The position numbers and the translations under genes are program-made. This document shows positions 29,355 to 36,625 of a stretch of 37,885 nucleotides of DNA, piece by piece. Location: positions 1-37,885 of IMG/VR virus record IMGVR_UViG_3300007344_000080; one strand, given 5' to 3'. Source of the DNA: a virus. Within the stretch, counting starts at the first letter, position 1. Each line of letters starts with the position of its first letter. The notes beneath the pieces were generated by a model, which did not search any database, had not been told where the DNA came from, and saw nothing but the letters and a program-made list of their open reading frames with translations.

Positions 29355-30853
29355 TAACTTTCTTCTAAATTGATTAGTTCATAAAATAAAGGCGTCATCA
29401 TATCCCAAAACCTATTTAAAAATTGAGCTTCAACTTTGTGGCATTTATCACTGTGTATGTATTCATTGAGTGTATTTAAGCTAAAATCATTTTCCATGTG
29501 CAATAATTGATCAATTACTTTATTAGCTGATGGCTCTACAATGAATTCACCTCTTAAAAGACTTAATTTATCTTTCAGTCTAATATCATTGTAACTAGAC
29601 TTTTTCTTTTTGGCCAATTCATTTTGTAATTCTTTACTTACTACATATTGATCAACCGCCAATTCCAAAAATATGCGTAATGAGGCACCAGCAACATTAG
29701 GATATCTTTTCAAAGGAAGCCTTTTGAATTCATCAAATAAGGCAATTACTTTATAACTATTCGTCTTTATAGCGTGGTAATTATCAGTAAACTGCCCTCT
29801 TTTAGGGTTGCCTTTTAGTACTTTGGGTTTTTCGTCCTTTTCAGGTGATACATCCTTACCTTCGTCTTCCTGCTTTTGAGTTGATGTGTCTAATGTTATA
29901 TCAACTTTATCATTAGTCTGACTTTTTGAGACTTCGTCTTTGTGAAGTACTTGTGGTAAAGAACTTAATATATCCTCAAATTTATTGTCAATCGTTCTCG
30001 TATTTACAGTAAACTTTAATCCGTTGTCTTTTGGAGAAATCATAAACTTTAAAAATTTTGCGTAAGCAGCATAAAAGCTATTGAGATCTGCGTTAATTGT
30101 TATACCTGAATCAGTAAAAATTAAGTGCCATGCTTCTTTTACTCTACTGCTACCAAACCACCGTTCTAAAATTGTCATGCTTATATGGTGACTTGTGACT
30201 TCTTTTTGTTCATGTTCAGTAAGTAAGGCAAGAACTTCTGGTTTAGCGGCAATATCCCTAAGCTTTACGTACCTCAATGCTTGTATAATTTCAGACCTTT
30301 GAAACCCTGTTATCTTTATAGTTTCGTCAATATTTTGATTTACTGAATCATATACATTTATTATAAATCTCTGAATTTGCAGCCTTTGCCACCTTGCTTG
30401 GTTACTCGCAGGTGAGTGTCTTTGTAATATGTACCAACGTGTTTCTTCATATGAAGGTGCTAAACAGACTTTTACTTTTTCGATTTCGTCTCTATTAATT
30501 AAGCGTGAATATTCAGTTATACTCTTGCGAATGGATAGAGGGGCTTTTTCTGGGTTACGAAGTAATTTTAATGCTAGAATGCGGCGATTGCCTTCTGCTA
30601 CAACAAATTGACCTGCTTCATTTTTCCAAATGACAACGGGGTCGATTGATCTAAAGCCTCGAGTAGCGATCGATTTAACTAAATTTATAAATTTATTTTC
30701 GTCGTTTGGTTCAAGTATTAACTCCTCAACGAAGTCTCTAACCGTTATAAGTTTACTTGCAGGGTCCAGTCTAGGATTATCATGCCACAGTCTCAAATTA
30801 TCTACTGATCTTAATACACGGTTTTCCCACCATAGTTTATTTTTTTGTTCCAT
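29354..30853 (-). CDS. ParB-like protein with helical C-terminal domain
   Basis: A 499-residue multidomain protein. Residues about 53-100 hold a ParB/sulfiredoxin-type fold: GFRSIDPVVIW (66-76) and FVVAEGNRRILALKLL (83-98), with the EGNRR box in place of GERR. A helical region follows (about 130-290), then a Lys/Asp/Glu-rich linker (about 310-350). The C-terminal domain (about 355-499) is helical with ASLRIFLELAVDQYV and LNTLNEYIHS, a pattern similar to HEPN-like domains of defence proteins. It may be a nuclease or NTP-using effector paired with the methyltransferase. Lying just downstream of cI on the same strand, it should be expressed in lysogens. Domain calls beyond ParB are tentative. 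Confidence 0.75.
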   Translation of the reverse strand: MEQKNKLWWENRVLRSVDNLRLWHDNPRLDPASKLITVRDFVEELILEPNDENKFINLVKSIATRGFRSIDPVVIWKNEAGQFVVAEGNRRILALKLLRNPEKAPLSIRKSITEYSRLINRDEIEKVKVCLAPSYEETRWYILQRHSPASNQARWQRLQIQRFIINVYDSVNQNIDETIKITGFQRSEIIQALRYVKLRDIAAKPEVLALLTEHEQKEVTSHHISMTILERWFGSSRVKEAWHLIFTDSGITINADLNSFYAAYAKFLKFMISPKDNGLKFTVNTRTIDNKFEDILSSLPQVLHKDEVSKSQTNDKVDITLDTSTQKQEDEGKDVSPEKDEKPKVLKGNPKRGQFTDNYHAIKTNSYKVIALFDEFKRLPLKRYPNVAGASLRIFLELAVDQYVVSKELQNELAKKKKSSYNDIRLKDKLSLLRGEFIVEPSANKVIDQLLHMENDFSLNTLNEYIHSDKCHKVEAQFLNRFWDMMTPLFYELINLEES

Positions 30854-30884
30854 TTTAATAACCTGTGTTTATGATTAAAGCTTG

Positions 30885-31520
30885 TTATCTTTTTCTGTAA
30901 CTACCAATTACAACACCGCATACTGTTGCGTCTGGCAGCATCTCAATTATTGGCTTAGGCCAGTTTGGATTTAATGCTTTTAGGTATTTTTGACTTCCAT
31001 CAATAATAAGCTGTTTAAAGGTCGCTTCTAAGTTACCGTTTTGTCTAACAACTACACACGAGCCGTTTCTTGCTTCAACCTCGGGATCCACAAAAATAAT
31101 TTCTCCATTAACGAAATCAGGTGACATCGATTCACCAACGACTTGTAAAGCAAAGGTGCGGCTACTGTGTTTTTCTGGGCAAGGATAAAACTCATCAACT
31201 TCTGAAGGTTGGAGTGCCTCACATATTTCACTCCAAGCGCCAGCTTGAACCCAACTAATGAGAGGGACATCAGATTTATGCTGAGAGATATTTAACGTAT
31301 TACTTTCAGTAAGCCCCATTAGACCATCTCCTGACTCTAACCAATCAGCAGATACATTTAAAAATCGAGCAATAGCGAGAAGGTTTCTTGGTTTTAAGGT
31401 TTTCCCTGCACAAATTCCCTGAATCGATTGCTGGCTAGAACCAACTGCTGTAGCAACTTGTTCTTGTGTTAGTCCTTTTTCCTTTAAAACGTAGTTTAAA
31501 CGTTGAGCTAAGGTGTTCAT
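30885..31520 (-). CDS. cI: CI-like repressor (XRE HTH plus S24 protease domain)
   Basis: A 211-residue LexA/CI-type repressor. Residues 1-62: HTH (LAQRLNYVLKEKGLTQEQVATAVGSSQQSIQGICAG). From about 85: S24 domain with cleavage site Ala93-Gly94 in WVQAGAW, Ser131 in VGESMSPD, Lys169 in EATFKQL. It should therefore be inactivated by RecA after DNA damage. The frame extends upstream to 31601, but ATG 31520 starts the family N-terminus; the extension overlaps two operators and is rejected. It is divergent from cro, with three operators between, and heads the transcript that includes the ParB-like and methyltransferase genes. Confidence 0.95.
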   Translation of the reverse strand: MNTLAQRLNYVLKEKGLTQEQVATAVGSSQQSIQGICAGKTLKPRNLLAIARFLNVSADWLESGDGLMGLTESNTLNISQHKSDVPLISWVQAGAWSEICEALQPSEVDEFYPCPEKHSSRTFALQVVGESMSPDFVNGEIIFVDPEVEARNGSCVVVRQNGNLEATFKQLIIDGSQKYLKALNPNWPKPIIEMLPDATVCGVVIGSYRKR

Positions 31521-31551
31521 AAGTATTGGCACTGTTGTTTTTAGATAGTTT

Positions 31552-31611
31552 ACAAAATAATTTGTATAATAAAAAACAATATAAATTGTTGTAAAATACA
31601 ATTTAAGTTGT
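31552..31611. promoter_or_regulatory. Right operator region, three repressor sites (OR)
   Basis: Three ACAA-N6-TTGT sites: 31552-31565 (centre AATAAT), 31576-31589 (TATAAA) and 31598-31611 (TTTAAG), spaced 24 and 22 bp. They lie between the divergent cI and cro genes and have the same half-sites as the three at the left promoter, giving a lambda-like six-operator switch. Confidence 0.88.
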
Positions 31612-31616
31612 ATGCT
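31589..31616 (+). promoter_or_regulatory. Candidate right early promoter
   Basis: -35 TTGTAA (31589-31594), 16-base spacer, -10 TATGCT (31611-31616); each box matches four of six consensus bases. Operator 31598-31611 lies inside the spacer, so repressor binding would block it. The expected start is about 25 bases before the cro ATG. Other box choices are possible. Confidence 0.5.
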
Positions 31617-31647
31617 ATGCGAAGGTTATACAAAAATAGGTATTAAA

Positions 31648-31869
31648 ATGAGCACTCATCCAGCATTACAAAAAGCCATTGCCACGCTAGGTGGCCAAGT
31701 GAAACTTGCAAATGCAATTAATACTTCACAGCAAAATATCTCTAATTGGTTAAGAACCGGTAAAGTGGCCCCAGACAAAGTTATTTTGATTGAGAGAGTG
31801 ACGGGTGTTTCTCGGCATGAGTTGAGACCTGACATTTATCCGCCAGACGATACAAAACAAGCTGCTTGA
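31648..31869 (+). CDS. Cro-like / YdaS-family repressor
   Basis: A 73-residue HTH protein of the YdaS/Cro family: ALQKAIATLGGQVKLANAINTSQQNISNWLRTGKVAPDKVILIERVTGVSRHELRPDIYP carries the full family pattern, including the diagnostic SRHELRPDIYP end. It would compete with CI at the shared operators and favour lytic growth. ATG 31648 (with AGG eight bases before) gives the normal N-terminus; the frame also opens at 31612 inside the promoter and is not used. First gene of the rightward early operon. Confidence 0.9.
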   Translation: MSTHPALQKAIATLGGQVKLANAINTSQQNISNWLRTGKVAPDKVILIERVTGVSRHELRPDIYPPDDTKQAA

Positions 31870-31976
31870 TTGGATTTTTTCATGGTTTGGTTCCTGTGTT
31901 GTTGAGCTTTTAGATTAGCCAATTAATAACTGGGATTTTAGCTAAACGAATATATGTTTTTTTGTACAGGTGATTT

Positions 31977-32312
31977 ATGGCTCAGGTCTCAGACGTAAAA
32001 ATAGATTTTAGTGTTGATAACGATGCTGTTATTCCGCTTATTGAACGCTTGCAAGGGGCGTTAAGTAAACTCGATAAACATGTTGCGAATTTGGTTAGTA
32101 CGCGCATAGAAGAACTACACCAAGCTAACGACTTGATCTTTCATATTACAGATTTCAATAAATCTGACATTCATATCCAAGTATTTTCTTACCCTACAGA
32201 GAGCTTTTTACGCATGGCGCAAGCTGTGTTTTCGAAACGTTATGAGGATTTACTGCCTTCAACTCTGACAGAGTTTGTTGCGGCGAATGAAAACCATGAG
32301 GCCTCAAAATGA
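31977..32312 (+). CDS. Unknown early right protein, 111 residues
   Basis: Begins MAQVSDVKIDFSVDNDAVIPL, acidic and alpha/beta in character (IHIQVFSYPTESFLRMAQAVF). It follows a 107-base leader after cro in which no gene is visible, and has AGGTG six bases before ATG. The position between cro and the replication genes is that of cII or replication-accessory genes, but there is no HTH, so it is not called CII. Its stop overlaps the next ATG (ATGA). Confidence 0.65.
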   Translation: MAQVSDVKIDFSVDNDAVIPLIERLQGALSKLDKHVANLVSTRIEELHQANDLIFHITDFNKSDIHIQVFSYPTESFLRMAQAVFSKRYEDLLPSTLTEFVAANENHEASK

Positions 32313-32731
32313 CTGAAACTGAGTTATTAGAAAAATTACGCAATATCAATCCTGTTGTGTTGGCTAATTTGTTGAACCCTAACCCTGGCAAGCTACACGA
32401 ACTTAAAATCGTTGTACCAAAGCCAACATTAGAACAAAAGGTTAGGGCTGCTGTTTGGGTAAGTAGTATGGGAATTCATCAGGCTGGTGTGGATACACAA
32501 GCCAGACTTATGTGGCCGCTGACAAAATTTAGTGAATTAGAAGTCTCGAAAGAGGCTGCTAGAACTTTAGGGAGTGTTCTAGTTGCTCTCTTAGAAGTTC
32601 TGCCTCATCAGCAGATTGAGCAGATTTGGACAGATCAAGGCGAACGCCTGTCTTTTGTTGAAGAACCTGAGTTACTTGATGATAAAAACCATTTTCAAGT
32701 TCAATCACATCACCCACTTGCACAGGGTTAG
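32309..32731 (+). CDS. Unknown early right protein, 140 residues
   Basis: Starts by ATGA overlap with the preceding gene. The first 25 residues (ELLEKLRNINPVVLANLLNPN) are helical, the middle contains EQKVRAAVWVSSMGIHQAGVD, and the end is acidic then His/Gln-rich. No family recognised. Its final 173 bases are covered by an open minus-strand gene candidate with a good ribosome site, so one of the two may be longer than its functional product; this frame is favoured upstream by the coupling overlap. Confidence 0.6.
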   Translation: MTETELLEKLRNINPVVLANLLNPNPGKLHELKIVVPKPTLEQKVRAAVWVSSMGIHQAGVDTQARLMWPLTKFSELEVSKEAARTLGSVLVALLEVLPHQQIEQIWTDQGERLSFVEEPELLDDKNHFQVQSHHPLAQG

Positions 32732-32798
32732 TTGATGTATATGTATTTGGGGTCATGTCTCCCTCTCCACACAAGTAGTAAAGACGGTATTTATACAT
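32559..32798 (-). CDS. Antisense small protein candidate, 79 residues
   Basis: Runs against the replication operon. Begins MYKYRLYYLCGEGDMTPNTY; the middle VQVGDVIELENGFYHQVTQVL reads like a small beta barrel, with a helical charged end (SADEAELLREQLE). AGGA lies eight bases before ATG, stronger than many sites here, and the first 67 bases lie in an otherwise empty gap, arguing against chance. It overlaps the 3' part of the plus-strand gene by 173 bases. Whether both are expressed is unclear. Confidence 0.5.
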   Translation of the reverse strand: MYKYRLYYLCGEGDMTPNTYTSTNPVQVGDVIELENGFYHQVTQVLQQKTGVRLDLSKSAQSADEAELLREQLEHSLKF

Positions 32799-32881
32799 AT
32801 TCAGCTTCCTTATTTTAGTTTGTTGGTTTGGTCGCTAAACATACTAATTTAGGGAAGCGTTTTTTAACAGGAATTTTAATT

Positions 32882-33931
32882 ATGCAGCAGGCAACGCTAC
32901 AAGATGTACAAGATGCTTTGCAGTATCTTGACCCAAATTTAGATCGTGATACCTGGGTTAGGATTGCCATGGGCATTAAAAATGAGTTTGCCGATGCAGG
33001 CTTTGATATTTTTGATTCGTGGAGCGCTGGCGGTGAGCGTTATAAGCCAAGCGATGTTAAAAGCATGTGGCGCAGCGTAAAAGCGGGCGGCGGTGTGACG
33101 ATTGGAACTGTAATCGGCATGGCTAAAGAGATGGGGTTTACATTTACCCGTGAACCTATGACGGCTGAGCAACAAGCCAAACTAAAAGATGATTACGCTA
33201 AACGAGCAAAAGAGCGCGAAGCGAAAGAGGCAGAGGATGAAGCCGCGCGCCAGCGTTGGCATGGGGTAATTAGTGACTTTTCCAAATATATCATTGATAA
33301 CTTCACTATACCGATAAAATCAAATAAGTACTTAAGCGATAAAAAAGTAAATGCCTATGGGGTGTTAGGTTTTAAAAAGTCGTTTATTTTGATTATTCGC
33401 GATAACTTTACTACTGAGTTAGTTGAAGGTGGTAAAGAGATAAAAGCCTTCTTTGATACTTTACCTAGCGAAGATGAAGGTAGGGACTTTTCGTTTTTAC
33501 ATATCAAGCGTGGCAGTCTGGCCATTCCCCTCATTGATATTAATAAGCAGATTTGGAACATCCAAGTAATCAACAATACCGGTACCAAGTTATTTTTAAA
33601 GCATGGCCGTAAGTCAGGGCTGTTTCATTTTATTGGTAAAGCAAGTAGTTGTAATATTTTGGCCGTTTGTGAAGGGTATGCAACGGGCGCGAGCATTCAT
33701 ATGGCGACTGGTTGGCCGTGTGCGGTGGCGCTCGATGCGGGTAATTTATTACCTGTGGCTTTGGCATTTGCTGAAAAGTTAAAGGATAAGACCTTTTTAT
33801 TTTGTGCAGATAACGACGTTAATACAAAGGGTAATCCTGGAATAACTAAAGCGAATGAAGCAGCAGCTGCGGTTAATGGCCTTGTTGCTGCACCAGATTT
33901 TTCTGGTATTTTAAATAAGGAGGCTGCTTGA
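32882..33931 (+). CDS. PriCT-2 / Toprim primase-like replication protein
   Basis: A 349-residue protein. The N-terminal 75 residues are a PriCT_2-like domain (DVQDALQYLDPNLDRDTWVRIAMGIK, then FDIFDSWSAGGERY...MWRSVK), which in primases contacts the helicase. A charged helix follows (about 95-125). The C-terminal half is Toprim-like: Glu264 in AVCEGYATG and Asp310-Asn-Asp312 in FCADNDVN, the metal-binding acidic residues. No zinc finger or primase-pol domain is present. ATG 32882 has AGGA nine bases upstream; an earlier TTG is rejected. TGATG overlap with the VapE-like gene; the two work as the phage replication pair. Confidence 0.88.
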   Translation: MQQATLQDVQDALQYLDPNLDRDTWVRIAMGIKNEFADAGFDIFDSWSAGGERYKPSDVKSMWRSVKAGGGVTIGTVIGMAKEMGFTFTREPMTAEQQAKLKDDYAKRAKEREAKEAEDEAARQRWHGVISDFSKYIIDNFTIPIKSNKYLSDKKVNAYGVLGFKKSFILIIRDNFTTELVEGGKEIKAFFDTLPSEDEGRDFSFLHIKRGSLAIPLIDINKQIWNIQVINNTGTKLFLKHGRKSGLFHFIGKASSCNILAVCEGYATGASIHMATGWPCAVALDAGNLLPVALAFAEKLKDKTFLFCADNDVNTKGNPGITKANEAAAAVNGLVAAPDFSGILNKEAA

Positions 33932-35289
33932 TGGCCTCACGTTCTTTAACAGATTGGAATGACTTACATGTAAGTGCTGGTTTAGCTGAGGTCAAAAAAC
34001 AGCTATCTGCTGTTGTTGATAAGCCAAGCGCGAATGATGGTGATAACCCGCCGCCGAAAAACGCTAACGCGCGGGAGCGTTCACTGGGGGATGAGCCGTG
34101 GCAACGGCTTTTCCACAGAACAAATGCTGGCAATCCACAAGCGAATATCAGTAATACAAAGTTGGTTTTAGAACACGATCCTGCTTTTGATGGTGTTTTA
34201 GGTTATTGCAATTTTAGCTATCGGATCATTAAGCGTAAGTTGCCACCGTTTAAAATGGCAAAGCTTGGTGAATGGACAGATGCCGATACCGAACGCTTAC
34301 GAATTTACTTATCTGAAAGCTATGGTTTTACACCTAAACCCAGTGATGTACTTGGTGCTATTTTGGTTCATTCAGAAGAGCATGCCTTTCATCCCGTTCA
34401 AGACTATCTAACGTCAATAACGTGGGATGGTAAGCCGCGAGTGGCTATGTGGTTGCATGACTACTTAGGAGTAGAAGACTCTGATTATGCGGCCATGGTT
34501 GGCACATTCTTTTTGGTTTCTGCTGTAGTTCGGGTAATGCGGCCACCTGTAAAAGTTGACTCGGTGTTGATTTTAGAGGGCTTGCAGGGGTTGGGTAAAT
34601 CGACGATGTGCCACAACCTATTTGGTGATTGGTTTACTGATACCCCGATGGCTTTAGGTGAAAAAGATACGTTTCAACAAATGCAGGGGATGTGGGGAAT
34701 TGAGCTTGCAGAACTTGATGCGTTTAATAAGGCTGAAAACACCAAAGCTAAACAGTTCTTTGGTTCGCAGGTTGATAGGTATCGCCCTAGTTATGGGCGC
34801 ATGGTGCAAGAGTTCCCGCGGCAGTGTGTTTTTATTGGTACCACAAACCAAGATAGGTATTTAAAAGACTCAACGGGTAACCGGCGCTATTGGCCTGTGA
34901 TGTGTACAAAGATATGCCAAGAGGCCATAAAGCGAGATAGAGATCAGTTATGGGCAGAGGCGGTTCACTTATTAAATGAGGGGACACCTTGGTGGCCTAC
35001 TGATGAATACAAACATCTATTTGAAGAGCAGCAAGAGGATAGGTTCGACTCCGATGTATGGGAGGGGCTTATTTATGATTGGCTACAAAAGAACAGACGT
35101 GTTGATTATTCAATCGCTGATATTATGGGGGAAGCATTGAGTATGGACCCACATGCTATGCGTCCACCTGAACAAAAACGTGTTGGCCAAATTATGCATC
35201 GCCTTGGTTTTGAGAAAAAGAAAAAGCGCGTAAATGGCAAACGACCTGCCTTTTATTACCCGCCGGAGGGCTTTTGGGATGCTAGATAG
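33931..35289 (+). CDS. VapE-like replicative ATPase/helicase
   Basis: A 452-residue protein of the VirE/VapE (DUF5906-like) family. Walker A GLQGLGKST with Lys223, Walker B-type GIELAELDAF (about 270-279), and the helicase end FIGTTNQDRYLKDSTGNRRYWPV (about 305-327), which is diagnostic. The N-terminal 70 residues are linker-like; the C-terminal 100 residues look like a winged-helix domain (HRLGFEKKKKRVNGKRPAFYYP). Together with the primase-like protein it should load and unwind DNA at the origin just downstream. A very strong AAGGAGG lies inside the upstream gene. Confidence 0.9.
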   Translation: MASRSLTDWNDLHVSAGLAEVKKQLSAVVDKPSANDGDNPPPKNANARERSLGDEPWQRLFHRTNAGNPQANISNTKLVLEHDPAFDGVLGYCNFSYRIIKRKLPPFKMAKLGEWTDADTERLRIYLSESYGFTPKPSDVLGAILVHSEEHAFHPVQDYLTSITWDGKPRVAMWLHDYLGVEDSDYAAMVGTFFLVSAVVRVMRPPVKVDSVLILEGLQGLGKSTMCHNLFGDWFTDTPMALGEKDTFQQMQGMWGIELAELDAFNKAENTKAKQFFGSQVDRYRPSYGRMVQEFPRQCVFIGTTNQDRYLKDSTGNRRYWPVMCTKICQEAIKRDRDQLWAEAVHLLNEGTPWWPTDEYKHLFEEQQEDRFDSDVWEGLIYDWLQKNRRVDYSIADIMGEALSMDPHAMRPPEQKRVGQIMHRLGFEKKKKRVNGKRPAFYYPPEGFWDAR

Positions 35290-35300
35290 TGTTTTTACTA

Positions 35301-35561
35301 TGACCATGACCGCAGGGGGTGACCTCTGCAAGCCGCGTGTTTACTGGATTGGTCATGGTGGTCACGGTGGTCACGGTGTTTTCACGCACACATACGCGCG
35401 CGCGTGCGAGCGGACGCATCTGATATCTATATTCTATTTAATAATGTTACTTCCTAATGTATGTAAAAACACTATGACCACTATGACCAGTATGACCATA
35501 GTAGTATTTATAAGGGTTGTAGCGGTCACGGTGGGTGGTCACGGTAAAAAACAGGGTGACC
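35301..35561. other. Iteron cluster, probable replication origin
   Basis: The 314-base gap between the helicase and Q genes is filled with 9-bp iterons. GGTCAYGGT occurs in tandem at 35351, 35360 and 35369 and again at 35524 and 35537. The inverse form (ACTATGACC, AGTATGACC) occurs in tandem at 35471, 35480 and 35489. Further TGACC half-sites lie at 35301, 35307, 35320 and 35557. Between the left and middle blocks is a GC-alternating tract (35394-35406) followed by about 80 AT-rich bases (35418-35470). Opposed iterons around an AT-rich tract beside replication genes is the layout of an origin. Confidence 0.75.
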
Positions 35562-35603
35562 AAAACAGTTTTAAAGTTATTAGCAATACGGTGGGGATGT
35601 AAG

Positions 35604-35963
35604 ATGCAATTAGATCTAAGAGAACAGGCAGAAAACGATTTAGCACAATGGGGGCTTTGGGCGAGAGAGAAGAACTTACCAACGCTTAAGTCTCAGAACC
35701 TCGTTACATCACGTTCTGTTAAGCTAGACATCAACGGTTGCCCTTTAGTGATAAAAGATGACTATGCGCAAGTACTCGATGCCAGTATTGCGAGAATGCG
35801 GCATTTAGATCCTACTTACCCGCTTATTGCTCGCCAGTACTTTAGCCTGGGTTTGAGCTGCAGAATCATTGCCCAAGACAGTAAAATTGGTAAAACTAAG
35901 GTTTCTTCAATAGTGGGAGAGATAGTTAGCTGGGTTGCTAGCGATCTTATTAAAGCGGCCTAG
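35604..35963 (+). CDS. Q-like antiterminator
   Basis: A 119-residue protein with AEQLAQWG-type opening (ENDLAQWGLWAREKNLPTLKSQN) typical of phage antitermination Q proteins of the short class, a middle IARMRHLDPTYPLIARQYFSLGLSCRIIAQD and an HTH-like end KIGKTKVSSIVGEIVSWV. It would bind at the late promoter and let polymerase pass terminators into lysis and structural genes. ATG 35604 is preferred to a start 23 codons earlier inside the iterons. A promoter and terminator follow within 100 bases, as for lambda Q and pR'. Confidence 0.85.
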   Translation: MQLDLREQAENDLAQWGLWAREKNLPTLKSQNLVTSRSVKLDINGCPLVIKDDYAQVLDASIARMRHLDPTYPLIARQYFSLGLSCRIIAQDSKIGKTKVSSIVGEIVSWVASDLIKAA

Positions 35964-35982
35964 ATCTTTTTTTCAAAAACTA

Positions 35983-36010
35983 TTGCTTTTGTCCGAACAG
36001 AAACTATACT
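35983..36010 (+). promoter_or_regulatory. Late promoter (pR'-like)
   Basis: -35 TTGCTT (35983-35988), 16-base spacer, -10 TATACT (36005-36010). It is the first promoter after Q and is followed 32 bases later by a terminator, the arrangement that Q-type factors act upon. Confidence 0.8.
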
Positions 36011-36041
36011 AATTCAGGTAAGCTTAGCAAAGCTACAACAT

Positions 36042-36072
36042 AAAGCCCGAGGTTAACGCCTTGGGCTTTTTT
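36042..36072 (+). terminator. Late-leader terminator (tR'-like)
   Basis: Stem AAAGCCC / GGGCTTT (36042-36048 / 36063-36069) extended inside by AGG / CCT, ending in six T's. Without antitermination the late transcript would stop here as a short leader RNA of about 55 bases. Confidence 0.85.
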
Positions 36073-36105
36073 GTTTCTGCTTTTTAGCTCACGTTCCTGT
36101 TGTTG

Positions 36106-36137
36106 ACCCGCTTTGGCTTTGCCTGAGCGGGTTTTTT
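36106..36137 (+). terminator. Second terminator before lysis genes
   Basis: Stem ACCCGCT / AGCGGGT (36106-36112 / 36126-36132) with a 13-base loop and six T's (36132-36137). It lies 14 bases before the endolysin start, so late leader RNA meets two terminators in tandem. Confidence 0.82.
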
Positions 36138-36151
36138 CGTTTGAGGCCCTT

Positions 36152-36625
36152 ATGAAAGTAAACAAGCTATTAGCCGCTGGTGTTACCGGTGTTCTTGCGC
36201 TTGCAGGCGTAACGATTGCACAGTTTGAAGGTGAGGTAAGAACGGGCTATGTAGATCCTGTTGGTGTGGTTACCGCTTGCTTTGGTCACACAGCGACAGC
36301 GGAGCTTGGCAAGAACTACACAGAGAACGAATGTTTAAGTCTGTTTGCTAAAGACTTAGGTGAACATAATAAGCAGCTGCTAAGAGCTGTTAGCGTATCA
36401 ATGTCAGCAAGCGAACATGCTGCTTACTTGTCATTTCATTACAACGTGGGTGCTGGGAACTTTCGTAGTAGCACGTTATTAAAACTTTTGAACAATGACC
36501 AACGAGTGAAAGCGTGTAATGAGTTACCGCGTTGGGTTTATGCTGATGGTCAGAAGTTACCAGGCTTAATTAAGCGCCGTGAAGCAGAGCGCCAGTTATG
36601 CTTAAGCGAGCTTAGCGATGTTTAG
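36152..36625 (+). CDS. SAR endolysin (GH24 lysozyme)
   Basis: A 157-residue muramidase that cuts peptidoglycan. It has the GH24 catalytic triad Glu26-x8-Asp35-x5-Thr41 (FEGEVRTGYVDPVGVVT), then ACFGHT. The first 22 residues (NKLLAAGVTGVLALAGVTIA) form a weakly hydrophobic, Ala/Gly-rich signal-anchor-release segment with no signal peptidase site, so the enzyme is exported by Sec and stays inactive in the membrane until release. ATG 36152 has GAGG upstream; the frame opens earlier inside the terminator and is not used. First gene of the lysis cassette. Confidence 0.93.
   Translation: MKVNKLLAAGVTGVLALAGVTIAQFEGEVRTGYVDPVGVVTACFGHTATAELGKNYTENECLSLFAKDLGEHNKQLLRAVSVSMSASEHAAYLSFHYNVGAGNFRSSTLLKLLNNDQRVKACNELPRWVYADGQKLPGLIKRREAERQLCLSELSDV

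Noticed and set aside
28476-30853. Classical type II restriction-modification pair
   Set aside because: The partner lacks recognisable restriction-enzyme motifs and instead has a ParB-like domain, so a standard R-M call is not supported.
31521-31601. Upstream extension of the CI frame
   Set aside because: It would translate two operators and gives a hydrophobic, Tyr-rich leader unlike any CI. ATG 31520 starts the family N-terminus.
31977-32312. CII-like regulator
   Set aside because: The position fits, but no helix-turn-helix is visible, so it is left as unknown.
35234-35602. Plus-strand frame of 122 codons across the helicase-Q gap
   Set aside because: It has no ribosome site and its protein (GHGGHGGHG, TMTTMTSMT) merely translates the iterons. 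The DNA is better explained as an origin.
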